Assembly (NCBI GenBank): GCA_022600215.1
Contig: JAHZKV010000050.1
Coordinates: 1-21,064 of the forward strand
DNA: 21,064 bases
Source of the DNA: a bacterium
GTDB lineage: Bacteria > Chlamydiota > Chlamydiia > Chlamydiales > 2-12-FULL-49-11
Direction of reading: 5' to 3'
Every line of letters begins with the position of its first letter. Position 1 is the stretch's first letter. Made by a program: the position numbers and the translations under genes. This document shows positions 1 to 6,331 of this stretch, in pieces. The notes under the pieces were generated by a model. It was not told the DNA's origin, did not search any database, and was given only the letters and a program-made list of their open reading frames with translations.

Positions 1-113
1 ATCTCCTGGCTCGATTATAATTTTCATCATAGTGAGATGAGAGTTTTTATCAAGAATATAACTTTTTATTTGTAATTATATTTTAAATGATGATGGTAGA
101 GTTATAAATGTAT

Positions 114-119
114 TATAAT
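114..119 (+). promoter_or_regulatory. candidate -10 box for the 139-555 gene
   Basis: A perfect TATAAT lies 20 bases before the start codon at 139. No convincing -35 hexamer is found 16-18 bases upstream, so this is a -10-only candidate. A good ribosome binding site, GGAGAG at 128-133, follows it. Confidence 0.4.
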
Positions 120-138
120 ATTAGATTGGAGAGTAGAT

Positions 139-555
139 ATGAACGAAAAGAAAAAGAAGTATAACAAGAAAGTTGTCCTTTACTCTTTGGGTTTAGGGGC
201 ATTAGCACTAGGCGCGATGATGACACAAGTTTCTAAATCAAAAGGAAAAAGTAGTGCTCAGATGAGTCCTGCACAAAAATCGATGAAGCAAAGTGCTCAC
301 AAACAGGAGACTCCGACACAGACTAAGTTGTCTGCTTCGAAGAATAATGCTACATATCGTGCTCATCATAGCGCTGCATTAAAGTCTATGGGCCCGAAAA
401 ATAGAACTACCTTTCATGCTCTTCCTGAAAGTGATCAGCATAGAGTAGTGAAAGCTCATGCAAAAGGTAAAAGTGCTCAAGGTGAGCTGACTAAAGTATT
501 GAGTGAAGATCAAAGGAAACATGAAACAAAGAAGAGTTCAAATATTTATGATTAA
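139..555 (+). CDS. small basic membrane-anchored protein, unknown function
   Basis: A 138-residue protein that I do not recognise. A lysine-rich N-terminus (about residues 3-11) is followed by one hydrophobic stretch (about 12-30). This reads as a signal peptide or a single membrane anchor, with the basic body outside the cytoplasm. The rest is rich in Lys, Ser, Gln and His and looks low-complexity up to about residue 75. A more ordered segment follows (about 83-128). That segment resembles part of the next gene: PK near its start, then D, VV, KG and a terminal RK-H are found in the same order in both. The start ATG is well supported by GGAGAG five bases upstream. The 3' end overlaps the next gene, so the two are probably co-expressed. 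Confidence 0.7.
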   Translation: MNEKKKKYNKKVVLYSLGLGALALGAMMTQVSKSKGKSSAQMSPAQKSMKQSAHKQETPTQTKLSASKNNATYRAHHSAALKSMGPKNRTTFHALPESDQHRVVKAHAKGKSAQGELTKVLSEDQRKHETKKSSNIYD

Positions 556-1159
556 GCCTTTATATATAGTTACTATAGCTGCTTCTCTTGTATGTGGGAT
601 GGGCACATTATCTGCAGATTCTTTGTCTCCCATGCATAAGAAGCAGCAGATGCATCCTGATAGCTTGCCTAGAAATCAACGAGTTATTTTGCATCGCTTA
701 TCTCCTAAGTATCAGCAAATTTATTTGTATGTCTTGAGCGCTGATGAGAGAGAAGATGTAGTAGCGATGTACCAAAAAGGGGATAACCCGTACCGAGTGA
801 TTAATTGCATGTTACAAAAAGAGCGCAAATATCATAAGAAGTATCGAAATCGTTATCATGTAAAAAAAGAAGTAGTTTACACTGCTGATGATAGTGAGAT
901 GGATGAGGATGATTTTGCATATCAGGAAGAAAGCAAAGCTCATCGGGTAAAAAAGAAGCATATGCAAAAGCGCAAAGTTGCTACTAACAATAGATCGATA
1001 GAGAGTGCAGAGAAGAAATCTTCCTCTAATGGATTTGTTCAAAAGTGTAGGAGCTTATATTCTTCGTGTAAGAAGGAAGATAATAAGAAAGATGAATATT
1101 TTCCTGACGAGAAGAAGCCTCGATGTAGCGCATGTAAGCGCAGGCGCTGTAGTCACTAA
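521..1159 (+). CDS. exported basic protein with C-terminal Cys cluster, unknown function
   Basis: About 212 residues from ATG 521, which has AAAGG four bases upstream. A GTG at 503 in the same frame has no better site. An ATG at 548 would sit on the stop of the preceding gene and lacks a Shine-Dalgarno sequence. The N-terminus is a typical signal peptide: MKQRR, a hydrophobic core, then LSA as a likely cleavage site near residue 33. The mature part is strongly charged. A segment after the cleavage site (LPRNQR..LSPK..ADEREDVVAMYQKG) resembles the neighbour at 139-555. A Lys/Arg/Asp/Glu-rich linker leads to a C-terminal cluster spaced C-x2-C-x4-C-x-H, which could bind metal or form disulfides. 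The stop overlaps the convergent CPBP protease gene by 4 bp. No family is recognised. Confidence 0.7.
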   Translation: MKQRRVQIFMIKPLYIVTIAASLVCGMGTLSADSLSPMHKKQQMHPDSLPRNQRVILHRLSPKYQQIYLYVLSADEREDVVAMYQKGDNPYRVINCMLQKERKYHKKYRNRYHVKKEVVYTADDSEMDEDDFAYQEESKAHRVKKKHMQKRKVATNNRSIESAEKKSSSNGFVQKCRSLYSSCKKEDNKKDEYFPDEKKPRCSACKRRRCSH

Positions 1160-2043
1160 GAACTTTGAAAGAAGGGATAGGTAAAGAAGAAAAAGTGTAC
1201 GACATTTACTAAAAAGTGAGTGGCAATAGCGCTTTCAATCGTTCCTGAAAAGTAGTAAATAGTTCCATATAGAAGAGATGCAATGGTTGCGCCAAGGACA
1301 AAGTAGAAGTTTGGAATAAAGAAAAAGTGCATGATTCCAAATAAGATAGAGACCGATAAAATAGCGAGAAAAGGACCTGCTTTATTAGATAGGCCTTTGA
1401 TTATTTCTTGCTGTAAAAATCCCCGAAAAAAAGCTTCCTCTGGTATGGATATGAAGAAGAGGTTGATAATAAGGAAGTAAAGAGAAGTAGAAGGGATCTT
1501 AATATCTAGAGCAAATAGATGAGCTGCTCTTCCATAGAAGAGTAAGATGATGATCGCAAAAGCAGCATAGGGAATGACGATTAAAAAAGTTTGCTTCCAT
1601 TTGTCTTTATTATTGATTAAGGGTACGTAGAGTCCAAGTAGAAAAGTAGCAAGACTTACTTTATCAAAATTGAGATACATGTTCATAGGTATGGAAGAGG
1701 TGCCATATTGTACTCCATCAATGAGGAGGAGATTATGAAAGCCTTTTACCATATGGCTCATGATAAACACCCCTAATATTGCAAGGATCATAGAGGCAAA
1801 GAGGTGGACAAAGCGCTTGGGATGAAATTTTAGTACTAGTAAACAAATAAGGATAATGGAGAGGGGAAGCAAAGAGCCATAAGTGACTATGCCTCCAGCA
1901 AAGGCAAGGACATAGGCAATGACATAGATAGGGGCAAAGAGGTAGTAACCTTCACAAAACCAGCAGCTGATTAAAGAAGCAAGCAGGCAAAGGAATGCAA
2001 GGGATGCAACTGGGTTTTGTATTAATATGCTAAGCGCGCTCAT
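1156..2043 (-). CDS. CPBP-family intramembrane metalloprotease (CAAX protease/bacteriocin-processing type)
   Basis: A 295-residue, very hydrophobic protein with roughly eight membrane segments. The C-terminal half holds the three CPBP (Abi/type II CAAX protease) motifs. These are PEEAFFRGF at residues 201-209 (Glu202, Glu203, Arg207), FGIMHF at 235-240 (His239), and HFLVN at 276-280 (His276, Asn280). These Glu and His residues form the active site in this family, so the protein should be catalytically competent in the inner membrane. Substrates cannot be predicted; family roles include prenyl-protein processing, peptide maturation and immunity. The start is supported by AGGGAG at 2047-2052. 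It lies 73 bp downstream of the glycosyltransferase gene on the same strand and may be co-transcribed with it. Its stop overlaps that of the convergent gene at 521-1159. Confidence 0.88.
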   Translation of the reverse strand: MSALSILIQNPVASLAFLCLLASLISCWFCEGYYLFAPIYVIAYVLAFAGGIVTYGSLLPLSIILICLLVLKFHPKRFVHLFASMILAILGVFIMSHMVKGFHNLLLIDGVQYGTSSIPMNMYLNFDKVSLATFLLGLYVPLINNKDKWKQTFLIVIPYAAFAIIILLFYGRAAHLFALDIKIPSTSLYFLIINLFFISIPEEAFFRGFLQQEIIKGLSNKAGPFLAILSVSILFGIMHFFFIPNFYFVLGATIASLLYGTIYYFSGTIESAIATHFLVNVVHFFFFTYPFFQSS

Positions 2044-2073
2044 ACACTCCCTATATCGGAAATTTTGATATAT

Positions 2074-2103
2074 GGATACCTAAAATCTATTAAATAGGTA
2101 TCC
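2074..2103. repeat. 9-bp inverted repeat between glycosyltransferase and CPBP protease genes
   Basis: GGATACCTA (2074-2082) and TAGGTATCC (2095-2103) are perfect complements around a 12-base loop. On the - strand the repeat follows the glycosyltransferase stop but is not followed by a T-run, so it is a poor intrinsic terminator. It could be an operator or RNA hairpin in the leader of the CPBP gene. Confidence 0.5.
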
Positions 2104-2116
2104 TTAGCTTATTACC

Positions 2117-3064
2117 TTAGTTGAGCAGTTCGATAACGGTTTCTGTGATTTGCTCATGGAAAGTTTCAAAAGTAGCCTTTTTCCTTTGCTCACTCTTGCG
2201 ATATTCAATAATTGCATTGATATAACCTAAGTAGGTTTCTTCATCCATATTGCTGATATAGTGATGAATATGATCAATATTTTTGAAATCTCTTGCGTCA
2301 ATGAATGCTTCTTTTGGAACTAAGTCTGTGATTTTTGTTGAACCTAAATAGATAGGAACCACAAGACAATTGAAGGCATCATATATTTTTTCTGTAATGT
2401 AATAGGTGGAGCTCCTCCAATTATCATAACAGTAGGTAAAGCGGTAGTTTCTAAGTGTACTATATTTATCTTTGCAGGTCCCTTTAAAAACTGGTTGGTA
2501 TTTTTTTCCCCATCCAAGCCTTCCATATATATCAAGATCTTGAGGGTGATGCTTTAAGTAATAATGAGCAATTTTTCTTCGTTCACTATAGAGTTCATTT
2601 GGTTTATTCATTGGGAAGGTAGAGCCTATAATGCAAACAAGCTTTTTTTCATCAAAGGATGGAAAGCCTTCATAACTAGACGGAATGGTATTTTGATGCG
2701 GAAAGTAGTATTTTTCAAAATTTTCCATTCCGCACAATTCATGGTCCCATGTGAATACTTTAAGGTATCGTTTTAAGAGGTTTAGATCCCCATGGCCTGG
2801 TTTATGCAGGGGAGGCTCATCAAGCACTAAGATGGTCTTTCTGCAATGCTTATTAAGGTAAGTATTATGATTTTGAGAAACAATTAGATCGTAGTAAATT
2901 AATTTGTTAGGATTGGTCTCATGTCGAACATGATGGCCAAGGGGAGTAAGAGCTTTCTTTAGTAGATCTGTAATATAAGCATCTCCATCCCAATAGCCAA
3001 TTACTGCAACGCGAGCTGCTAGAAGAAAGGAGATGGGAAGGAGAAATAGGAAGATTTTTTTCAT
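2117..3064 (-). CDS. glycosyltransferase family 10 (alpha-1,3-fucosyltransferase-like), signal/anchor-bearing
   Basis: A 315-residue protein whose C-terminal half matches the GT10 donor-binding region. It reads YRFTYCYDNW at 207-216, YYITEKIYDAF at 221-231, then VPIYLGS at 236-242, followed by P250 and FIDARDF at 254-260. GT10 enzymes transfer fucose from GDP-fucose to glycan acceptors. The Y-x-TEK-x-x-D-A and P-x-Y-x-G signatures are diagnostic. The acceptor and even the sugar cannot be read from sequence. Residues 1-17 (MKKIFLFLLPISFLLAA) look like a signal peptide or membrane anchor, unusual for a cytoplasmic bacterial GT10. AAGG at 3072-3075 supports the start. It is divergent from the rml cluster, and no GDP-fucose synthesis genes are in the window. 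Confidence 0.82.
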   Translation of the reverse strand: MKKIFLFLLPISFLLAARVAVIGYWDGDAYITDLLKKALTPLGHHVRHETNPNKLIYYDLIVSQNHNTYLNKHCRKTILVLDEPPLHKPGHGDLNLLKRYLKVFTWDHELCGMENFEKYYFPHQNTIPSSYEGFPSFDEKKLVCIIGSTFPMNKPNELYSERRKIAHYYLKHHPQDLDIYGRLGWGKKYQPVFKGTCKDKYSTLRNYRFTYCYDNWRSSTYYITEKIYDAFNCLVVPIYLGSTKITDLVPKEAFIDARDFKNIDHIHHYISNMDEETYLGYINAIIEYRKSEQRKKATFETFHEQITETVIELLN

Positions 3065-3085
3065 GTAAGTGCCTTTTTTTTAGGC

Positions 3086-3113
3086 ATTATGATATGGCAT
3101 TGCCATATTTCAA
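3086..3113 (-). promoter_or_regulatory. candidate promoter of the GT10 gene with palindromic spacer
   Basis: On the - strand TTGAAA (3108-3113) and CATAAT (3086-3091) are separated by 16 bases, each matching five of six consensus positions. The spacer is almost exactly filled by a 17-bp palindrome, ATATGGCA-T-TGCCATAT (3092-3108), which could be a regulator site. Confidence 0.45.
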
Positions 3114-3127
3114 TAAAGAATTTATTG
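3111..3127. repeat. inverted repeat CAATAAA-GAA-TTTATTG
   Basis: A perfect 7-bp inverted repeat with a 3-base centre lies upstream of rmlC, a few bases from the 17-bp palindrome at 3092-3108. Together they make this divergent region unusually symmetric. It could be an operator or a small hairpin in the rmlC leader. Confidence 0.4.
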
Positions 3128-3159
3128 GCATTTTTATTTCTTTGTGTAGGGTGGAGTCT

Positions 3160-3642
3160 ATGAAGGAACCATTTTTAGATAAAATTAAGCTTTTTGAGGA
3201 TGAGAGGGGATACTTTCATCAGGTGATGCAAGATTCTGTGATGGAGATTGCGCAGATAAATCATTCATTTTCAGTGAAGGGCGTACTTCGTGGTATGCAT
3301 TTTCAAAAGGGGCAGGCAAAGTATGTTTATTGCCCGGTGGGAGAAATAGTAGATGTGATTGTGGATATGAGAGAGGATTCTCCTACCTTTAAGGAGTGGA
3401 AAAGCTTTACCCTTTCTGGGAAAAATAAACAAAAGCTTTATGTGCCAGAGGGGTTTGCTCATGGTTTCTATGTGGTATCTGACACAGCACATGTGGTTTA
3501 TGCGGTATCGGAGCGATACAATCCTAAGCAAGAGGCGTGTTTTTCTCCTTTTGATAAAGAAATTGGGATTAAGTGGCCGACTACTGAGGTAATTCAATCA
3601 TTAAAAGATAAAAGGGCGCCATCATTTAAAGAGGTAATATAA
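3160..3642 (+). CDS. rmlC: dTDP-4-dehydrorhamnose 3,5-epimerase
   Basis: RmlC is a cupin enzyme that epimerises dTDP-4-keto-6-deoxyglucose at C3 and C5, the third step to dTDP-L-rhamnose. From ATG 3160 the protein has 160 residues. Visible hallmarks are EDERGYF (13-19), VLRGMHFQ with the catalytic-type His47 (42-49), VPEGFAHGF (95-103), Tyr120 in the ERYNP segment, and D-x-x-IGI-x-WP (132-140). An upstream ATG at 3094 would add 22 residues unlike any RmlC N-terminus and would place the palindrome at 3092-3108 in coding sequence. ATG 3160 has AGGGTGGAG just before it. The protein is slightly shorter than the usual 180 residues at both ends. It overlaps rmlD by one base (TAATG), so the two are translationally coupled. 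Confidence 0.9.
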   Translation: MKEPFLDKIKLFEDERGYFHQVMQDSVMEIAQINHSFSVKGVLRGMHFQKGQAKYVYCPVGEIVDVIVDMREDSPTFKEWKSFTLSGKNKQKLYVPEGFAHGFYVVSDTAHVVYAVSERYNPKQEACFSPFDKEIGIKWPTTEVIQSLKDKRAPSFKEVI

Positions 3643-4499
3643 TGTTGGTATGGGTCGTTGGCGCAGAAGGCTTGCTTGGCAAGGCTATGATGGAAGTGCT
3701 TGATGTCCCATTGGTAGGCTCTTCTCATGAAGATGCTGATGTATTGGATCTTAAGGGGTTGGAGAATTTTTACTTAGAGCATAGGCCAACACATATTGTT
3801 AATTGTAGCGCAGTGGTAGAGGTAGACAAAGCAGAAGGGGAGCTCTCCTCTTTGGCGGAGGATATTAATGTGAAAGGGGTGGTTCATTTGGCGGTGATTG
3901 CTAAAAAGTACCACCTTAAAGTGATTCATATTAGTACCGATTATGTCTTTGATGGGAGAAAAAAAACCGACTATGTAGAAGAGGATGCTGTCAATCCTGT
4001 GAATGGGTATGGAAGGACTAAATTAGAAGGGGAGAGGCGCCTTTTGCAGATTCTTCCAGAGTCAGCAATTTTACGAACAGCAAGCTTATATGGAAAAGCA
4101 AAAAAAGGACTTATTGATTCCCTTGTTTTCTTGCTACAAACCAAAGAAGAATGCTCTTTTGTTACTGATCAAATCAGCTCTCCTACTAATGTAGAAGATG
4201 TTGCTGTGGCGGTAAAAGCTATTTTGGAGAAAAGTGGAGTCTATCATTTTGTGAATAAAGGCTTTTGCTCGCGTTTTGAATTGCTTGTCTTTGTAAAGGG
4301 CTTGATGGAAAAATATGGGCTAGAGGTTTTTTGTAAGAAGTTGGTGGAGAGTACGCAGAAAGATTTTCCTCGGCCTGCGACCCGTCCTGTCCGCTCTGTT
4401 CTTTGCACTAAAAAAATTGAGCCCTTGATGGAGTTTCCTATTCGCTCTTGGCAGAGTGCTCTTGAATCCTTCTTTCTGGAAAAGTGGGTGCACGGATGA
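3642..4499 (+). CDS. rmlD: dTDP-4-dehydrorhamnose reductase
   Basis: RmlD reduces dTDP-4-keto-L-rhamnose to dTDP-L-rhamnose with NAD(P)H, the last step of the pathway. The 285-residue protein is a short-chain dehydrogenase/reductase. It shows the nucleotide-binding GAEGLLG (7-13), NCSAVVEVDKAEGE (54-67, compare NCAAYTAVDKAE in the family), STDYVFDG (98-105), and the catalytic Y-x3-K as Tyr123/Lys127 in YGRTK. A C-terminal RPVRSVL segment is also typical. The length is normal. GAGG at 3631-3634 is seven bases before the start. It shares overlapping stop/start codons with rmlC upstream and with rmlB downstream (ATGA), indicating one operon. Confidence 0.92.
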   Translation: MLVWVVGAEGLLGKAMMEVLDVPLVGSSHEDADVLDLKGLENFYLEHRPTHIVNCSAVVEVDKAEGELSSLAEDINVKGVVHLAVIAKKYHLKVIHISTDYVFDGRKKTDYVEEDAVNPVNGYGRTKLEGERRLLQILPESAILRTASLYGKAKKGLIDSLVFLLQTKEECSFVTDQISSPTNVEDVAVAVKAILEKSGVYHFVNKGFCSRFELLVFVKGLMEKYGLEVFCKKLVESTQKDFPRPATRPVRSVLCTKKIEPLMEFPIRSWQSALESFFLEKWVHG

Positions 4500-5449
4500 G
4501 CAAATGTATATTGGTCACTGGTGGCTTTGGATTTATGGGCTCTGATTTTATCCGCTTTTTACTGGAAGAGACAGATTATACTATTGTAAACCTTGATACG
4601 CTGAGCTATGCAGCTAATAAGAATAACTTGGTGGTGCACTCGCGTCTATCTTCTTATATAATAGATGTGTGTGATAAAGAGTTTGTAGAAAAGCTCTTTG
4701 AAAAACACCATTTTTCGAAGGTGGTACATTTTGCTGCGGAAACCCATGTGGATCGAAGTATTGGAAATCCAGAAGTTTTTTTGCATTCTAATGTGACGGG
4801 CACAGTAATGTTGCTTGAAATGATACGCAAATTTAAAGATACTCACTTTCATTTTATTTCAACGGATGAGGTGTATGGGGATTTGAAACACAAGGGTGGG
4901 GATTTCAAGTTAGATTCTCCTTTTCGTCCTAGTTCCCCTTATGCAGCATCAAAAGCCTCCGCAGATATGTATTGCCAAGCATATCGTCGTACCTATGACT
5001 TAAACATTACGATCTCAAGGTCAGGAAATAACTTTGGTCCTTATCAAAATGCAGAAAAACTCATTCCTACCATGATACACAAGGCCATTGCTGGGGAGCC
5101 GCTCACCTTATATGGCGATGGACTGAATATGCGGGATTGGATTTATGTACGTGATCACTCAAAGGCAGTATGGAAGATATTGGAGCAAAGGGATTTTGGT
5201 TCTATTTATCATTTGGGTACGGGGATGGAAAAGACGAATATTGAAGTGGTGAACCAAATTTGCAAAGAAGTTTCAAGGCAAATGGGAAAAGAGACGAAAA
5301 GCGAGATAGTATTTGTAGAAGATAGGCCAGGACATGATTTTCGCTATAGCTTAGATCTTACTCAGACCAAAGCATCCCTTGGAGATATTTGCACAGTGGA
5401 TTTTAATCAAGGAATTGCATATATTACTGAGTCAATACTCAAGGACTAG
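4496..5449 (+). CDS. rmlB: dTDP-glucose 4,6-dehydratase
   Basis: RmlB is an NAD-dependent extended SDR that converts dTDP-glucose to dTDP-4-keto-6-deoxyglucose. From ATG 4496 it has 317 residues with TGGFGFMG (8-15), AAETHVDRSI (80-89), the catalytic STDEVYGD (122-129; Thr123, Asp124, Glu125) and Y-x3-K (Tyr149, Lys153). The segment RSGNNFGPYQ also fits the family. A GTG at 4484 would add four residues, but the ATG that overlaps the rmlD stop (ATGA) is the more natural coupled start. The gene order rmlC-rmlD-rmlB lacks rmlA (glucose-1-phosphate thymidylyltransferase), which must be elsewhere if the pathway works. A KdsB-like gene follows five bases after its stop. Confidence 0.93.
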   Translation: MSKCILVTGGFGFMGSDFIRFLLEETDYTIVNLDTLSYAANKNNLVVHSRLSSYIIDVCDKEFVEKLFEKHHFSKVVHFAAETHVDRSIGNPEVFLHSNVTGTVMLLEMIRKFKDTHFHFISTDEVYGDLKHKGGDFKLDSPFRPSSPYAASKASADMYCQAYRRTYDLNITISRSGNNFGPYQNAEKLIPTMIHKAIAGEPLTLYGDGLNMRDWIYVRDHSKAVWKILEQRDFGSIYHLGTGMEKTNIEVVNQICKEVSRQMGKETKSEIVFVEDRPGHDFRYSLDLTQTKASLGDICTVDFNQGIAYITESILKD

Positions 5450-5453
5450 GTAT

Positions 5454-6170
5454 ATGAAGATTGTTTGCATGATCCCTGCAAGGCTTGACTCCAAAAGATT
5501 TCCTAAGAAGATCTTTTCAAAACTTGGGGAGAAAACTCTTTTAGGTAATGTTATTGATGCGGCAAAAGAGACGGGTATTTTTGATGAAGTGGTGGTCGCT
5601 GTTTGCTCAAAAGAGGTTGCAGAAGTTGCTCATGAACATGGAGCAAAAGCTGTTCTTACCAGTCCTAGTTTAGAAAATGGTACCCTGCGAATTCTTTCGG
5701 CAATAGAGCAAGAAGGGATAGAGGGCGATATTTTTGTGAATTGGCAGGCAGATGAGCCATTTATTTCCAAAAAAATGATCCATGATTTATTGGATGCTCG
5801 GGGACCAGCCGATGTTTGGACTCTAAAGAAAAAAGTAAATAGAGAGGCAGCAATGGAGTCCTCCATTGTAAAAGTGGTATGCGATCAAATGGGGAAAGCT
5901 CTTTATTTTTCTCGCTCCTTAATTCCTTTTGAAAGAGGGGAGAGAATGCCATTTTATAAACATATTGGACTTTATGCTTATACCAAAGAAGCTCTAAAAA
6001 AGATTAGTAAATTTCAAAAAACCCCTTTAGAAGCGGCCGAAAAATTAGAGCAGCTTCGCTGGTTGGAGCATGGTCTTTCTATTGAAGTGGGGGAAACTAC
6101 CGAAGAGGTGGTGGGCATTGATACCTTGGCTGATTTGCAAAAAGCAAACAACTTTATAAAAAATTCCTAA
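5454..6170 (+). CDS. KdsB-like CMP-sugar synthetase (3-deoxy-manno-octulosonate cytidylyltransferase family)
   Basis: KdsB activates Kdo with CTP to CMP-Kdo for lipopolysaccharide core assembly. The 238-residue protein from ATG 5454 keeps the overall KdsB layout: IPARLDSKRFPKK (7-19), NWQADEPF (96-103), VKVV (139-142), ALYFSRSLIPFER (149-161), YKHIGLYAY (168-176), LEQLRWLEHG (198-207) and GIDTLADL (221-228). Two motifs deviate. The family QGDEP is QADEP here, and the usual SGTDR is NGTLR (75-79). It may thus use an unusual nonulosonate or modified Kdo, or be a divergent KdsB. AAGG at 5441-5444 and TAGG at 5447-5450 precede the start. The 5379 upstream extension overlaps rmlB and is unlikely. 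It is the last gene of the rml operon. Family call is sure; substrate is not. Confidence 0.82.
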   Translation: MKIVCMIPARLDSKRFPKKIFSKLGEKTLLGNVIDAAKETGIFDEVVVAVCSKEVAEVAHEHGAKAVLTSPSLENGTLRILSAIEQEGIEGDIFVNWQADEPFISKKMIHDLLDARGPADVWTLKKKVNREAAMESSIVKVVCDQMGKALYFSRSLIPFERGERMPFYKHIGLYAYTKEALKKISKFQKTPLEAAEKLEQLRWLEHGLSIEVGETTEEVVGIDTLADLQKANNFIKNS

Positions 6171-6274
6171 TCACTATAATTAACCTGTAAATTTAGTTTT
6201 TATGGAATTAAAAGCTGTTAGGTCAGATCGATCCCTTACTACTAACGAATCATCATAAGAATATAGCAAAAGGC

Positions 6275-6294
6275 TCTTGAGAGTATTTTCAAGA
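6275..6294. repeat. dyad TCTTGA-N8-TCAAGA overlapping the suf -35 box
   Basis: A perfect 6-bp inverted repeat with eight bases between arms; the left arm contains part of the -35 hexamer. A second, better dyad follows at 6304-6325. The position suits a transcription factor site, but the factor is unknown. Confidence 0.4.
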
Positions 6295-6305
6295 CTCTTT
6301 ATACT
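6277..6305 (+). promoter_or_regulatory. sufBCDS promoter, sigma-70/sigma-66 type
   Basis: TTGAGA (6277-6282) and TATACT (6300-6305) are separated by exactly 17 bases, each five of six to consensus. The expected transcript start is near 6312, giving a leader of only about 20 bases. This is the best promoter on the + strand of the window. Confidence 0.7.
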
Positions 6306-6325
6306 GCTCTTTTAAAGAAGAGCAG
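6304..6325. promoter_or_regulatory. dyad CTGCTCTT-N6-AAGAGCAG across the suf transcription start
   Basis: A perfect 8-bp inverted repeat with a 6-base centre runs from the last bases of the -10 box to seven bases before the sufB start. If transcription starts near 6312 the left arm is not in the mRNA, so this is more likely a DNA operator than an RNA hairpin. The right arm contains the probable Shine-Dalgarno sequence (GAAGAG). Confidence 0.5.
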
Positions 6326-6331
6326 ATGATT

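Noticed and set aside
1156..2043. CPBP protease as a phage-abortive-infection gene in a defence island
   Set aside because: The Abi name is only a family label; no neighbouring restriction, toxin or phage genes are present.
2074..2103. Terminator for the GT10 gene
   Set aside because: The stem is only moderately GC-rich, the loop is 12 bases and no T-run follows on the - strand, so it is listed only as an inverted repeat.
3094..3159. Longer N-terminus of RmlC from ATG 3094
   Set aside because: The extra 22 residues do not resemble RmlC, the region is full of inverted repeats, and ATG 3160 has a better ribosome site.
5379..5453. KdsB-like start inside rmlB
   Set aside because: The KdsB fold begins at MKIVCMIPAR (5454), which has its own ribosome site; the 25-residue extension is out-of-frame rmlB sequence.
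6304..6325. mRNA hairpin or riboswitch before sufB
   Set aside because: With the promoter at 6277-6305 the transcript should begin near 6312, leaving out the left arm; a DNA operator is the simpler reading. It is kept as a finding because the start site is not measured.
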